Positions 44,330 to 53,165 of a stretch of DNA of 64,000 bases are shown here, one piece after another (position 1 is the stretch's first letter; the number at the start of each line of letters is the position of its first letter). Location of the stretch: positions 34,895 through 98,894 of the forward strand of contig JAISPL010000025.1 of assembly GCA_031274925.1 (NCBI GenBank), written 5' to 3'. The notes under the pieces are model-generated. The model was given only the letters and a program-made list of their open reading frames with translations, made no database searches and had not been told where the DNA came from. The stretch is from Syntrophobacterales bacterium (GTDB taxonomy: Bacteria; Desulfobacterota; Syntrophorhabdia; Syntrophorhabdales; Syntrophorhabdaceae). The position numbers were made by a program, and so were the translations under genes.

Positions 44330-46020
44330 ATAAGTATAGTTTTTCGTAATTTCATTCTAACCACAGTTTTCTTCGTGCCCGCCGTTCTTACCCTCCCTGG
44401 ACGCCAGGTTATTACACATATCTCAAGTGTATGTCTCGTGGCTGGCCGTAAAGGAGATGACAAAACACTTTAGTATTAGTCTCGCTGATGACTGTGGGCT
44501 CATATGGGCGGCTATGTGGACAAAGAGAACAGTATCTGCTACCGCAGAAACCGTCTATCGTGTGGCTTCAATCTTGAAACTGTTTACCGCTACCGCAGTC
44601 ATGTGGCTTGCAGAGAAAGGACAAATCAACATTGATGAGCCTATTTAGAGTTACATACCGGAATTTTCCATTAAGACCCGTTTTCCGGAAAACGGGAAAA
44701 TTACGCCCGGAACATCATGACCCGCCATTCAGGTCTGCCTTCCAACTTCGCATAAGAGCATTATTTCAAAAGAACCCGAGTTCTTCAGCAAACTGACAGA
44801 TCTCATCAGAGAAGAGCATGCGGCGTATTCACCCGATTTTGTTTATTCCTATTCCAATCTTGCCATGACTCTTCTTGGCAGTGTTGTTGAGAGAGTAAGC
44901 GGAAAGAACTTTGATTCCTATATGGGCGAGTCTTCGTTTAGTATCCTCGGAATGGTTTGGTCTTCCTATTCTCCGAAAGCCGGGATGACGATGGCTTACG
45001 TGGGTTACCGAAACAGCAAAAAGGCCAGCAGTCTTGGTATCCGTGATTTGCCCTCCAACGGCATGTTGTCGAGCGTCGTCGATCTTGGCAAGTTTACGAC
45101 CATGGGTCCTGTCGGGTTGGAAATCGGATGGCCGACAGTTTCTTAAGCCGGAAACGCTGGCCGAAATGCTGTGTTCCCAAAACTCCAACGTGCCGCTGGA
45201 TCTGGATATCAGGATTGGCCTCGGGTGGGTGCTCCACAGTCTGGGAAATACCAGGTTCAATAATACCGGACTGGTAGCCCACCACGGAGCAGGACTGTTT
45301 TCCTTTAATGGGTACTTTTTGTGTTTCCAGCATCAAGGCTTAGCATGGTGGTGCTTTTCATTGGGTTTCTTCCGGGCCAGCGGTTGACAATGTGCGATTG
45401 AGGTGTCAATGCTTGCTCTGGAAAGTAAGACGGGTGCGAAACAGCCGGAACGGGCAAGTTTCCATGAAAGCGATGAACCCTTGTCCGCAGAGGAGATAGA
45501 AACCTATGTTGGCCATTATGCCACCCTTATCGGTCTTGTCAGAGTCACGGGAGAATAGGGAAAGCTTGAGGCGGATGTGTTGGAATCGGCTTGATCTCTT
45601 GCCTCGCATCAACAGAATGATGGCCTTGAAATACAGACTCTTGGGAGTTCTTTCGTCAGTCTTGGTGAGCTAGATCACGTGGGACTGTCAAGAATAAGTG
45701 CTGCAGGGCGTGAAATCTTGCTTGTCCGCTCCCAAACCTAGATATGATTTTCGGAGAAAAGATTACACTGCCGCAGATTTCAGAGAAATGGCTGAAACGC
45801 ATAGGGGTGTATGAGATTGCAAATGCCGGCGATATCCTCTATTTTGAAAATGTACAGGTCGGGCGAGCGACGGTATACTTCACCTACTGTTGCTAAAGGA
45901 GCCTTGAAGTTCTCTAATATGTCCCGTATCGGAAAATGAGGCGGTGTTCCTCGGACTTGGCGTGGGTATGGGGGAACAGTTCGCGCAATAAACATTAATG
46001 GTAAAGAGGAGCTGAAATAC
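44330..46020 (+). pseudogene. Decayed beta-lactamase-family serine hydrolase (class C-like, D-aminopeptidase type)
   Basis: Fragments in several frames follow the family order: VASILKLFTATAVMWLAEKG with the S-x-x-K motif, GQINIDEPI, VYSYSNLAMTLLGSVVE with Y-x-N, a GIRDLPSNGMLSSVVDLGKF block, the HHGAG segment near 45285, then a C-terminal domain (ETYVGHYATLIGLVRVTGE, IGVYEIANAGDILYF, ENEAVFLGLGVGMGEQF). Multiple frameshifts and stops break it, so it is not functional. An inverted repeat AGAGACT/AGTCTCT lies at 46044-46075 after it. The whole 1.7 kb otherwise holds no intact gene. Confidence 0.8.
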
Positions 46021-46154
46021 TAAGGATATCGGTTGAGGAAGATAGAGACTAAAAGATCACGGTGTTTCAGTCTCTCCGCCAGGAGAGTGTGGCAAGGAAA
46101 CTTTTGCGGGCCGCAAGATCAGACCGCATGATTGACGGAGGTGTGTGTCGGTAA

Positions 46155-46550
46155 ATGGAAAAGAAAGATGTGTCTCAGGATAAAGGGATATACGGCCAAT
46201 GGCACGGCATCTCTTATGCGGTTAATGAGAACGGCGATTACGAATTAACGTCCACCGCCGGATGGGAACCGGCTAATGTGGCGAACCGCCAGGTGTGGAA
46301 CCTCGTGCAGCATGAGATTGAGGATGTTCTGAACAGAGTAAAGAACAATGAACTCAGTCCCATCGCCTATCACACAGTACGATGTCTCATGGATGTGAAA
46401 ATTCTCTCCCGATATATCGGCTTCTCGCGCTTCACAGTGAGGCGGCATTTCAAGCCCCACATTTTCAAACGTCTTGACCCTGCCATTCTTGAACGTTACG
46501 CCCGGATTTTTGGCATAACAGTCGAGCAACTTCAGGAAGCACCGAAATGA
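46155..46550 (+). CDS. Conserved hypothetical protein with HTH-like C-terminus
   Basis: 131 aa, family not recognised. The C-terminal half (KILSRYIGFSRFTVRRHFKP and ERYARIFGITVEQLQ) looks like a short helical repressor-type region with a possible helix-turn-helix. The N-terminal 40 residues are polar. It overlaps the BtrH-like gene by ATGA and heads the second cluster operon, so it could be its regulator or a small partner of the acyltransferase. Upstream bases contain AGGTGTGTGTCGGTAA before the ATG. Confidence 0.6.
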   Translation: MEKKDVSQDKGIYGQWHGISYAVNENGDYELTSTAGWEPANVANRQVWNLVQHEIEDVLNRVKNNELSPIAYHTVRCLMDVKILSRYIGFSRFTVRRHFKPHIFKRLDPAILERYARIFGITVEQLQEAPK

Positions 46551-47560
46551 TCAACATACTGGAAAAAGATTTCATCCACCGTCAGTCAGCTCATTGTGAG
46601 AGCGGCTCTACGGCAAATCTTCTTTTTAATCACGGCATCAACATCTCCGAAGCGCTTGCATTTGGCATTGGGGGTGGACTTTTTTTTGGCTACTTCCCTT
46701 TTGTGAAGGTCCAAGGTTTTCCCCTTGTCACGTTCCGTAACGCACCGGGGAGAATAATGAAAGGCACTACGAGGAGGCTCGGGATTAAAATAGAAAGCGC
46801 CCGGTTTAAAAACCCTGAAAAAGCCATGGACGCGCTGGATGCCATGCTTGAGAAAGGCACACCAGTAGGTCTGCAGGCTGGAGTCTACTGGCTTCCTTAT
46901 TTTCCCGATCCTTTGAGGTTTCACTTTAATGCTCATACCCTCGTGGCAGTCCGGCAAAAAGACAACGGCTACCTCATCAGTGACCCCGTCTTTGACGAAC
47001 CGGTTGTCTGTTCCAAGGAAGATTTAAAGAAGGCCCGATTCGCGGAAGGTGTTCTTGCGCCGAAAGGCAAAATGTACCACATCTCATCAATTCCGGATCG
47101 TTTTGATCTTTCAGGAGCAGCGAGGAAAGGCATGAAAGAAACCTGCCGGATGATGATCAGAACACCGATTCCCCACATCGGGGTGAGAGGGATACGGCTT
47201 CTCGCAAAGAGGATGAAGAGGTGGCCAAAAAAATATGGAAGTCGGAAAGCAAAACTCCATCTCGGTCATGTAATAAGGATGCAAGAAGAGATCGGCACCG
47301 GAGGCGGGGGATTTAGGCTCATGTATGCTGCGTTCCTTCAGGAGTCGGCCACTATCCTTCAAGAAAACAGACTGCGTGATATTTCGGCGAGAATGACGGA
47401 GACGGGCGATAGGTGGAGGGAATTTGCCATGTATGGTGCCAGAATATGCAAGGATAGATCGGCCGACGGTGACGACTATGACCTCCTGAGCGACATTCTT
47501 TTTGATTGCGCGGACAGGGAGTCAGCAATATATGGAGATCTGCTGAAATTGGTGAAGTGA
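46547..47560 (+). CDS. BtrH-like acyltransferase (butirosin biosynthesis protein H N-terminal domain)
   Basis: 337 aa. BtrH moves an acyl group from an acyl carrier protein to an amine. The papain-like residues are visible: C17 in AHCESGST, H130 in FNAHTLVA and D146 in ISDPVFDEP, each in the expected order. The C-terminal 170 residues are helical with no assigned role. With ACP, KAS III and ABC transporter genes alongside, it probably offloads the finished chain onto an amine-containing acceptor. Overlaps the upstream gene. Confidence 0.82.
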   Translation: MINILEKDFIHRQSAHCESGSTANLLFNHGINISEALAFGIGGGLFFGYFPFVKVQGFPLVTFRNAPGRIMKGTTRRLGIKIESARFKNPEKAMDALDAMLEKGTPVGLQAGVYWLPYFPDPLRFHFNAHTLVAVRQKDNGYLISDPVFDEPVVCSKEDLKKARFAEGVLAPKGKMYHISSIPDRFDLSGAARKGMKETCRMMIRTPIPHIGVRGIRLLAKRMKRWPKKYGSRKAKLHLGHVIRMQEEIGTGGGGFRLMYAAFLQESATILQENRLRDISARMTETGDRWREFAMYGARICKDRSADGDDYDLLSDILFDCADRESAIYGDLLKLVK

Positions 47561-47577
47561 CGGTGAGAGGAGTGTGC

Positions 47578-48321
47578 ATGGGGGACATTCTAGGTGTTCA
47601 TAATCTCTCAAAGGTTTACCCAAGGGCGTCGCGGCCTGCGTTAAACGGAGTAAACCTCACCATTGGCGAAGGATCGATTTTCGGTCTCCTTGGACCGAAT
47701 GGAGCTGGAAAGACCACCGCAATATCAATTATGAGCACGTTACTCCAACCGACGGTCGGTACGGTTACCATATGCGGAATAGATACGGTCAAGTATCCAG
47801 GACAGGTAAGAAGTCTTATTGGTTGCGTCCCCCAGGAAATAGCACTTTATCAAAACCTGACCGGGCGTGAAAACCTTAGATTTTTCGGTCGCATGTATGG
47901 GCTAAGAGGCAAAATACTTGAGGCGAGGGTTTCTGAATCTATCGATTTCGTCGGCCTTAATGAAAGCGCGGACCAGCGTGTCTTTACCTATTCAGGAGGA
48001 ATGAAACGGCGAGCAAATCTGGCAGTTGGTATTCTCCACGGTCCTAAGTTGCTGTTCCTTGATGAACCGACGGTGGGGATTGATCCCCAGTCCCGTAGCC
48101 TGATCCTCGAAAGACTGGCCCGACTGAAGGATCGGATGACAATGGTTTATACCACACATTATATGGAAGAAGCGGAACTGCTTTGTTCATACGTGGCGGT
48201 TATTGATGCAGGAAGCATAATAGCGGAGGGTCCACCGGCCGAGCTTATCAGCCGGTATCCAGGATGCCTCAACTTAGAGGCGCTCTTTATCCGCCTCACG
48301 GGAAAACAGCTGAGGGACTGA
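47578..48321 (+). CDS. ABC transporter ATP-binding protein (ABC-2 export type)
   Basis: 247 aa from ATG 47578 behind GAGAGGAG; an in-frame start at 47506 would overlap the BtrH gene by 55 bases. Walker A GPNGAGKTT, signature YSGGMKRRA, Walker B LLFLDEPTVGID and switch histidine in YTTHYMEEAE are intact. Drives the permease encoded next, which begins directly after its stop. Confidence 0.93.
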   Translation: MGDILGVHNLSKVYPRASRPALNGVNLTIGEGSIFGLLGPNGAGKTTAISIMSTLLQPTVGTVTICGIDTVKYPGQVRSLIGCVPQEIALYQNLTGRENLRFFGRMYGLRGKILEARVSESIDFVGLNESADQRVFTYSGGMKRRANLAVGILHGPKLLFLDEPTVGIDPQSRSLILERLARLKDRMTMVYTTHYMEEAELLCSYVAVIDAGSIIAEGPPAELISRYPGCLNLEALFIRLTGKQLRD

Positions 48322-49674
48322 TTGAAATTACCTGCCTCTGTAATAAAGGAACTTACCCTGTTATACAGAGACCTTGCGGGTCTTCTCGTCCTCTTTGTTA
48401 TGCCGGTAGTTCTCGTCGTTGTAGTGACCCTTGTGCAGGAGAATGTATCGAAGTTGATGGGGGAAGACAAAACGGCAGTTCTCTTTGTAGATATGGACGG
48501 CCAATCCGTAGGCCCAATGATTGAGGAATCTTTGCGGAAGTCAGCCTCCGTGAAGATGGTCACGGAAATCAACGGCAGGAAAGCTGATGTAGATACCGCG
48601 AAAATGGCGGTAGCCAAAGGGGATTTTCAGATGTCCATCATCGTTCCTTATGGTATTACCGAAGTCTTCAGGAAAACTGCGAAACAAAGAGCGAAAAACT
48701 CCTTTTCCATCAAAGACGGGAGGACCAAGAAAGCCGTCGGCGTGGTTGCTGAGGAGTCGACGCATCTGCTGGTCTATTTCGACCCCACCCTGAAAGAATT
48801 ATACCGGTCCGGCATGGTCAACGCTTTGCAAAAAATGCTCCTTGCTCTCGAGACCGAGGAGAGGATAAAAGGTTTGTCGGATCTTCTTCCGAAAGAGATG
48901 GAGATGATTTCCAAAAAAGCTATGGGTAACGCTTGGTCTGAAGAATTCAGAAATGCAATTCCCAGCGTTCGTCTGGACTGGGACAATAGACCAATTATAA
49001 ATGTGGAGGAAAAAACAGCTATGTACGGGGACACGGCAAAAGCCCCTACCACGGTCCAACAGAACGTGCCCGCATGGACGCTCTTTGGTATGTTTTTTGT
49101 GGTCGTTCCACTCGGAGCATCGTTGATAAGAGAAAGGCAAGACGGGGTGATGGCCAGGCTTCTTACCATGCCCATATCGTACATAACAATAATATCAGGG
49201 AAGGTAATCGCATACACCCTTATCTGCATGATCCAGTTTGGGTTGATCCTGGCAGTGGGCAAGATGTTGCTCCCGCTCCTTGGAACTCCTGCGCTGGACA
49301 TGGGATCGTCGCCGGAGTCACTTATGCTCATTGCGCTGGCTTCCGGCCTTGCGGCCGCCGGGTATGGCATTCTATTGGGTACGGTAGCTCGAACATACGA
49401 ACAGGCCTCGACTCTTGGTGCGGTATCCGTGGTTATCGCCGCGGCCCTTGGAGGAGTTATGGTTCCGTCCTATGTGATGCCTCATATAATGCAAAAGATA
49501 GGCATGTTTTCCCCTCTTTCATGGGGGCTCAATGCATTTTTGACTATCTTCGTACGCGGAGGCGGTATAAAGTCGATATTTCCCGAGATAGGATCAATGT
49601 TCTTATTCTTTGTCTTGACAATATGCATCTCATGGTTTTACATGTTCCAGCGGGGAAGATTCCGTGCCCATTAA
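48322..49674 (+). CDS. ABC-2 type transporter permease
   Basis: 450 aa from TTG 48322 with no gap after the ATPase stop. One N-terminal span (LLVLFVMPVVLVVVVTLVQ) is followed by a periplasmic domain of about 200 residues and five or six C-terminal spans (from WTLFGMFFVVVPLG to MFLFFVLTICISWFYMF). This is the YhgE/DrrB-like arrangement of lipid, polyketide and antibiotic exporters. Gives the cluster a second export route besides the MMPL protein. Confidence 0.88.
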   Translation: MKLPASVIKELTLLYRDLAGLLVLFVMPVVLVVVVTLVQENVSKLMGEDKTAVLFVDMDGQSVGPMIEESLRKSASVKMVTEINGRKADVDTAKMAVAKGDFQMSIIVPYGITEVFRKTAKQRAKNSFSIKDGRTKKAVGVVAEESTHLLVYFDPTLKELYRSGMVNALQKMLLALETEERIKGLSDLLPKEMEMISKKAMGNAWSEEFRNAIPSVRLDWDNRPIINVEEKTAMYGDTAKAPTTVQQNVPAWTLFGMFFVVVPLGASLIRERQDGVMARLLTMPISYITIISGKVIAYTLICMIQFGLILAVGKMLLPLLGTPALDMGSSPESLMLIALASGLAAAGYGILLGTVARTYEQASTLGAVSVVIAAALGGVMVPSYVMPHIMQKIGMFSPLSWGLNAFLTIFVRGGGIKSIFPEIGSMFLFFVLTICISWFYMFQRGRFRAH

Positions 49675-49691
49675 TGACAAGGTGAAAGAGA

Positions 49692-49991
49692 ATGGAAATA
49701 CTCGAAAAGGATGGACTAGAAAAGGAATTACTTGAACTGATCGTCAATGTGTGCAACATTACCGACCCGATCTCGGAGGACTTTTCTCTGGATGATCAGC
49801 TTATAGGCCAGGATTCTCCGCTGGGGCTTGATTCTCTTGATGCGGTTGAGATCGTAGTGGCCGTAGAGAAGCAATACAATGTCCGTATCGGCTCCCAGGA
49901 GACCACACGCAAGATCGTTAGATCATTGAGAACCTTGGCGGATTACGTGAGAAGCCAGAATGAGGGCTACACGGCAGTGAGTGCCATGTAG
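49692..49991 (+). CDS. Acyl carrier protein 3
   Basis: 99 aa; phosphopantetheine serine S48 in LGLDSLDAVE. Starts 17 bases after the permease. Its last 25 bases overlap the end of the KAS III-like gene encoded on the opposite strand, so the transcripts converge and overlap. Likely the carrier used by the KAS III and the BtrH-like transferase. Confidence 0.92.
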   Translation: MEILEKDGLEKELLELIVNVCNITDPISEDFSLDDQLIGQDSPLGLDSLDAVEIVVAVEKQYNVRIGSQETTRKIVRSLRTLADYVRSQNEGYTAVSAM

Positions 49992-51127
49992 CACATTGAG
50001 AACCTCCCGCTCTCAGGGATGAAACAAAGGATTTTTTGTCCTTTTTTTATCTTGTGCGAATGGAAAAGTTCTTCCATGATGATATAAATTGAGGCAGCCC
50101 CCGTGTTTCCCTTGTAAGAGAGATTGGAAAACCAGCGTTCGAGGGGAATCTCGAAGTTCATGTTTTTCATATGCTCGTAGAATTTCATCTTGAAATACTC
50201 TGAAGAGTAGTGAGGCAGGAACCAGTCGACCTCAGAGGCTACGAGATTATGTTTCTCCATGACGCGGGGCAATGTCCTTTCCACCGCAACCTTTAGGGCT
50301 TCCCGGTTCAGAAGCTTTACGTCCTGTTTAATGAGGAATGCTCCTTCGGCCAAGGCGTCATGTAACGTGGAAAAATCGCGCCAGCCGGTCATTGTACCGT
50401 CGACGCTTTTTTTTGCCCCAGAGTACATACATGTCTCAAGCTCTCCTGCATAAGAAATATGCTCAATCCAGTCTATTCTTAGAGCTGGCTTGTCTACGGC
50501 ACGATGGGTTGCGAGGAATATGGCTCCGGCCCCGTCGGAAAGCATCCACCTCAGAAATGCGGTATCAAAGGGGATCAGCTTATCTCTCCTCATAAATGCC
50601 TGCTTCTTTTGTGCTACTCCCTCAAAAAAACGTGCCCTTGTGTAAGTCGATGCCACATCGGACCCTGTCGCCACCGCATTCTTCGTTAGGCCCAGTGCTA
50701 CATTCATATATGCGTATTTCAGGGCGGTCACCCCTGACAGGCAAATGCCGGAGGTTGTGACAACTTCGCAGGGTTGGCTCTTAAGTTCGCCGTGGACCAT
50801 CAATCCGTGGCCGGGCATCAGTTGGTCGGGAGTTGAAGTGCCACAGCAGAGGCATTCTATGTCACGCAGGGAGAACCCGTCGTAAGGCATGAGGCGTCGG
50901 ACCGCTTCCGCAGTGAGTTGCGCGTTTGTGTGGGTTGTGGCGCCTGTGGCCCGATCTATGGCGTAGTATCTTTTTTGGATATTATTGCTTGCCAAAATAA
51001 TCTGTTTTATCTTGGACGGCATATTGTTCAGTACGCCCAGCACGCTGTCAATTTCGTCGTTTGATACGGGGTTATTGGGAAGGAAAGCTGCTATGTCGGT
51101 AATATATACATCCATAGGCGTGAGCAC
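49967..51127 (-). CDS. 3-oxoacyl-ACP synthase III-like (FabH/thiolase superfamily)
   Basis: 386 aa. Complete Cys-His-Asn triad: C129 in TTSGICLSG, H306 in DWFLPHYSS and N341 in SYKGNTGAA. Such enzymes begin chains from acyl-CoA (FabH) or transfer chains to alternative acceptors (CerJ-, OleA- and PQS-type relatives). Longer than FabH (about 320 aa). Together with the radical SAM gene upstream it forms a minus-strand pair meeting the ABC/ACP operon head-on. Confidence 0.88.
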   Translation of the reverse strand: MLTPMDVYITDIAAFLPNNPVSNDEIDSVLGVLNNMPSKIKQIILASNNIQKRYYAIDRATGATTHTNAQLTAEAVRRLMPYDGFSLRDIECLCCGTSTPDQLMPGHGLMVHGELKSQPCEVVTTSGICLSGVTALKYAYMNVALGLTKNAVATGSDVASTYTRARFFEGVAQKKQAFMRRDKLIPFDTAFLRWMLSDGAGAIFLATHRAVDKPALRIDWIEHISYAGELETCMYSGAKKSVDGTMTGWRDFSTLHDALAEGAFLIKQDVKLLNREALKVAVERTLPRVMEKHNLVASEVDWFLPHYSSEYFKMKFYEHMKNMNFEIPLERWFSNLSYKGNTGAASIYIIMEELFHSHKIKKGQKILCFIPESGRFSMCYMALTAV

Positions 51128-51131
51128 CTCG

Positions 51132-52427
51132 TTATAGTTTCGCTCCTGCGTGCCCCGATCTCATAAGGTCCGCATAATTTTCATAAAACGCCTTTTCTTC
51201 CATTCTTGTGGGAAGTACTGCATTTGTGAGGGTGTAAAAGTCAAGGTCATGAACCGTGATTTTCTCTTTCAAAGACTCATAGAGGGCGGTTCCGGGTAGT
51301 GGCGTGAGGACAGAAAACATTGGAAGATCAACAGGATTTTTCTGCAAATAGTCTCGCATTGCCTGAAACTGCGCTTCATCCCAGTCGGGAGATATTATGA
51401 AATCCCCCACAATGGTAATGCCTATGTCATGGAGAATCCGTATTGCTTCGGAGTTTATCGCGGATGAGCTTTCTTTCTTCATCTCCCCAAGTTTTCCGTC
51501 ATCAATCTCCTCGAAACCGACAATAACCGATCGGAGTCCAGCTTTCTTCCATTCCGTGAATAGATCTGCGTGGCGAACCACAGTGTCGGAGCGCGCATCG
51601 GCTACGAAGTTTTTCCTCAAGCCTGACTCCAATATCCGCTGGCACAATTCAAAGGCATGGGACGGGTTTCCAAAGGTATTGGCATCGACGAGACGGATCA
51701 CGGGAATATCCCCTAGCATCTCTATGTCGCGTACTACTGTTTCTGGAGTGTTGACGAGATAGCGACCTCCGGTTGTCTTCTCAATACAGCAGAAGGAACA
51801 TCTGTGAGGGCAGCCGGATGCGGCCGTAACAGCTCCTAATGCGAACCCCAAGCCGGGAAGTATATAATGATCTCGATAACGGCCTACCAAGTCGTAGCGA
51901 GGAGGTTTTTTTTCAACCAGGTCGTCATGTGTATACGTTCTGGAATTGAAAGACAACGGATTGCCTGGTCTGGTCTTGGCAACACCGGGAATCATCTCTG
52001 TGTTGCCTCCCGACTCAATGGCCGTGACTAATTCCATGAAACTCAGTTTCCCGAGCCCTGCTACGATATAATCTACAGAAGCCTTGTTGAAGAAGCTGGG
52101 GTCGTTGCTTGCATGTACACCTCCGACCACGACGGTTGCCTGCACCGTCTCTTTTGCGGCGGACGCAAGAGCAAGCATTGTGTTTGCTTCACAGGTTACC
52201 CCAGTAATTCCGACGACATGAGGGTTCGAATCGGAGAGTGCGTCGAGGAAGGTGTCTGTCTCTGTCTTGAGGTCGATTATCTTCACTTCGTGACCATCAA
52301 GGTTACCGGCAAGGGCTTCCAAGGAAAGCGGTTCTCCGCGAAAGATCAATTTCAGGGAGTTAATTCCGTACTGCTCCTCTGGAATGCTGCGCCCGCAATT
52401 CGGAGGATTAACAAGAAGGATTTTCAT
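51132..52427 (-). CDS. Radical SAM protein with N-terminal cobalamin-binding-type domain, 4 of 4
   Basis: 431 aa. B12-binding-like domain at 1-150 (MKILLVNPPNCGRSIPEEQY, VVVGGVHASNDPSFF, YIVAGLGKLSF), then cysteines 206, 210 and 213 in GCPHRCSFCC. The strand-five block and GDFIISPDWDEAQFQAM follow. It lies four bases upstream of the KAS III gene and is co-transcribed with it on the minus strand. Different enough from the three tandem copies to suggest its own reaction. Confidence 0.84.
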   Translation of the reverse strand: MKILLVNPPNCGRSIPEEQYGINSLKLIFRGEPLSLEALAGNLDGHEVKIIDLKTETDTFLDALSDSNPHVVGITGVTCEANTMLALASAAKETVQATVVVGGVHASNDPSFFNKASVDYIVAGLGKLSFMELVTAIESGGNTEMIPGVAKTRPGNPLSFNSRTYTHDDLVEKKPPRYDLVGRYRDHYILPGLGFALGAVTAASGCPHRCSFCCIEKTTGGRYLVNTPETVVRDIEMLGDIPVIRLVDANTFGNPSHAFELCQRILESGLRKNFVADARSDTVVRHADLFTEWKKAGLRSVIVGFEEIDDGKLGEMKKESSSAINSEAIRILHDIGITIVGDFIISPDWDEAQFQAMRDYLQKNPVDLPMFSVLTPLPGTALYESLKEKITVHDLDFYTLTNAVLPTRMEEKAFYENYADLMRSGHAGAKL

Positions 52428-52470
52428 TCAGCGTCAATTAAAAGGATCGGAATTCTCCCGTTCTGATGTT

Positions 52471-52491
52471 GCCGGAAAGGCATTCTTTCCG
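52471..52491. other. Perfect hairpin upstream of radical SAM gene 4
   Basis: CCGGAAAG (52471-52478) and CTTTCCGG (52484-52491) around a five-base loop, about 45 bases outside the minus-strand start at 52427. No T-run follows on either strand that would make it a firm terminator; it may be a protein-binding palindrome or a stem in the 5' leader. Confidence 0.4.
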
Positions 52492-52615
52492 GAAAATAAA
52501 CTTACGGCTAACCATAATATATCTAATCACTTTGAGTCAAGGAAATTCATGGGCCGCATGGCTTCTCGGAATATGTTGCGTTTTTCGTATCAAATTAGAA
52601 AGCGAAAAGGAACGC

Positions 52616-52644
52616 TTAACACATTGTAAAATATGATCTATAAT
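52616..52644 (+). promoter_or_regulatory. Sigma-70 promoter of the DUF2141 gene
   Basis: TTAACA (52616-52621) and TATAAT (52639-52644) with a 17-base spacer; five of six and six of six matches. Points to the gene at 52710. Confidence 0.72.
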
Positions 52645-52709
52645 ACTCTTATGGAAAAGAGTATCGGATGAAATGGAGAAGATGGGGAATTCGAAGCGAG
52701 GAGATATGT

Positions 52710-53165
52710 ATGAGGAAATTTATCCTTTTTTGGTGCATGGCCATCCTGCTGTTGGATACTGGATGGGTTGTTGCGCTTGACGCCTCTGATGAGAACCCTG
52801 AAAAGGGAACACTGAAAGTAGTGATAACGGGCATGCAAAATGAAAAAGGTGATGTCATAGTTGCCCTCTTCAGTTCAAAGGAGAGTTTCGAAGGAAATGG
52901 ACCAGAATTCCAATCGGTAAGAGTGGAAATAAGCGGAAAAAGATCCGAATGCGAGTTCAGCAATATCCCCTTCGGCGTATATGCGGTGAAGGTCTTTCAC
53001 GATGAGAATGGCAATGGGAAGCTTGACAAGAATGCCATGGGGCAACCCCGGGAGCGGTATGGGTTTTCTAACAATGTGAGGAACCTATTCGGTCCTGCCG
53101 GGTACAGTGAGGCCAAATTTTCTTTCGAAAAAGTGGATATGGTTATTGGCATTACCTTGAAATGA
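52710..53165 (+). CDS. Secreted DUF2141 family protein
   Basis: 151 aa from ATG 52710 behind GAGGAG. Signal peptide MRKFILFWCMAILLLDTGWV, then the DUF2141 beta-sandwich: LKVVITGMQNEKGDVIVALF, CEFSNIPFGVYAVKVFHDENGNGKLD and PRERYGFSNNV. Periplasmic or secreted, function unknown. Promoter seen just upstream; a single-gene unit that is not obviously part of the lipid cluster. Confidence 0.88.
   Translation: MRKFILFWCMAILLLDTGWVVALDASDENPEKGTLKVVITGMQNEKGDVIVALFSSKESFEGNGPEFQSVRVEISGKRSECEFSNIPFGVYAVKVFHDENGNGKLDKNAMGQPRERYGFSNNVRNLFGPAGYSEAKFSFEKVDMVIGITLK

Noticed and set aside
44427..45387. Beta-lactamase or D-aminopeptidase as a functional resistance gene
   Set aside because: The motifs are spread over several frames with stops and shifts, so no active protein can be made.
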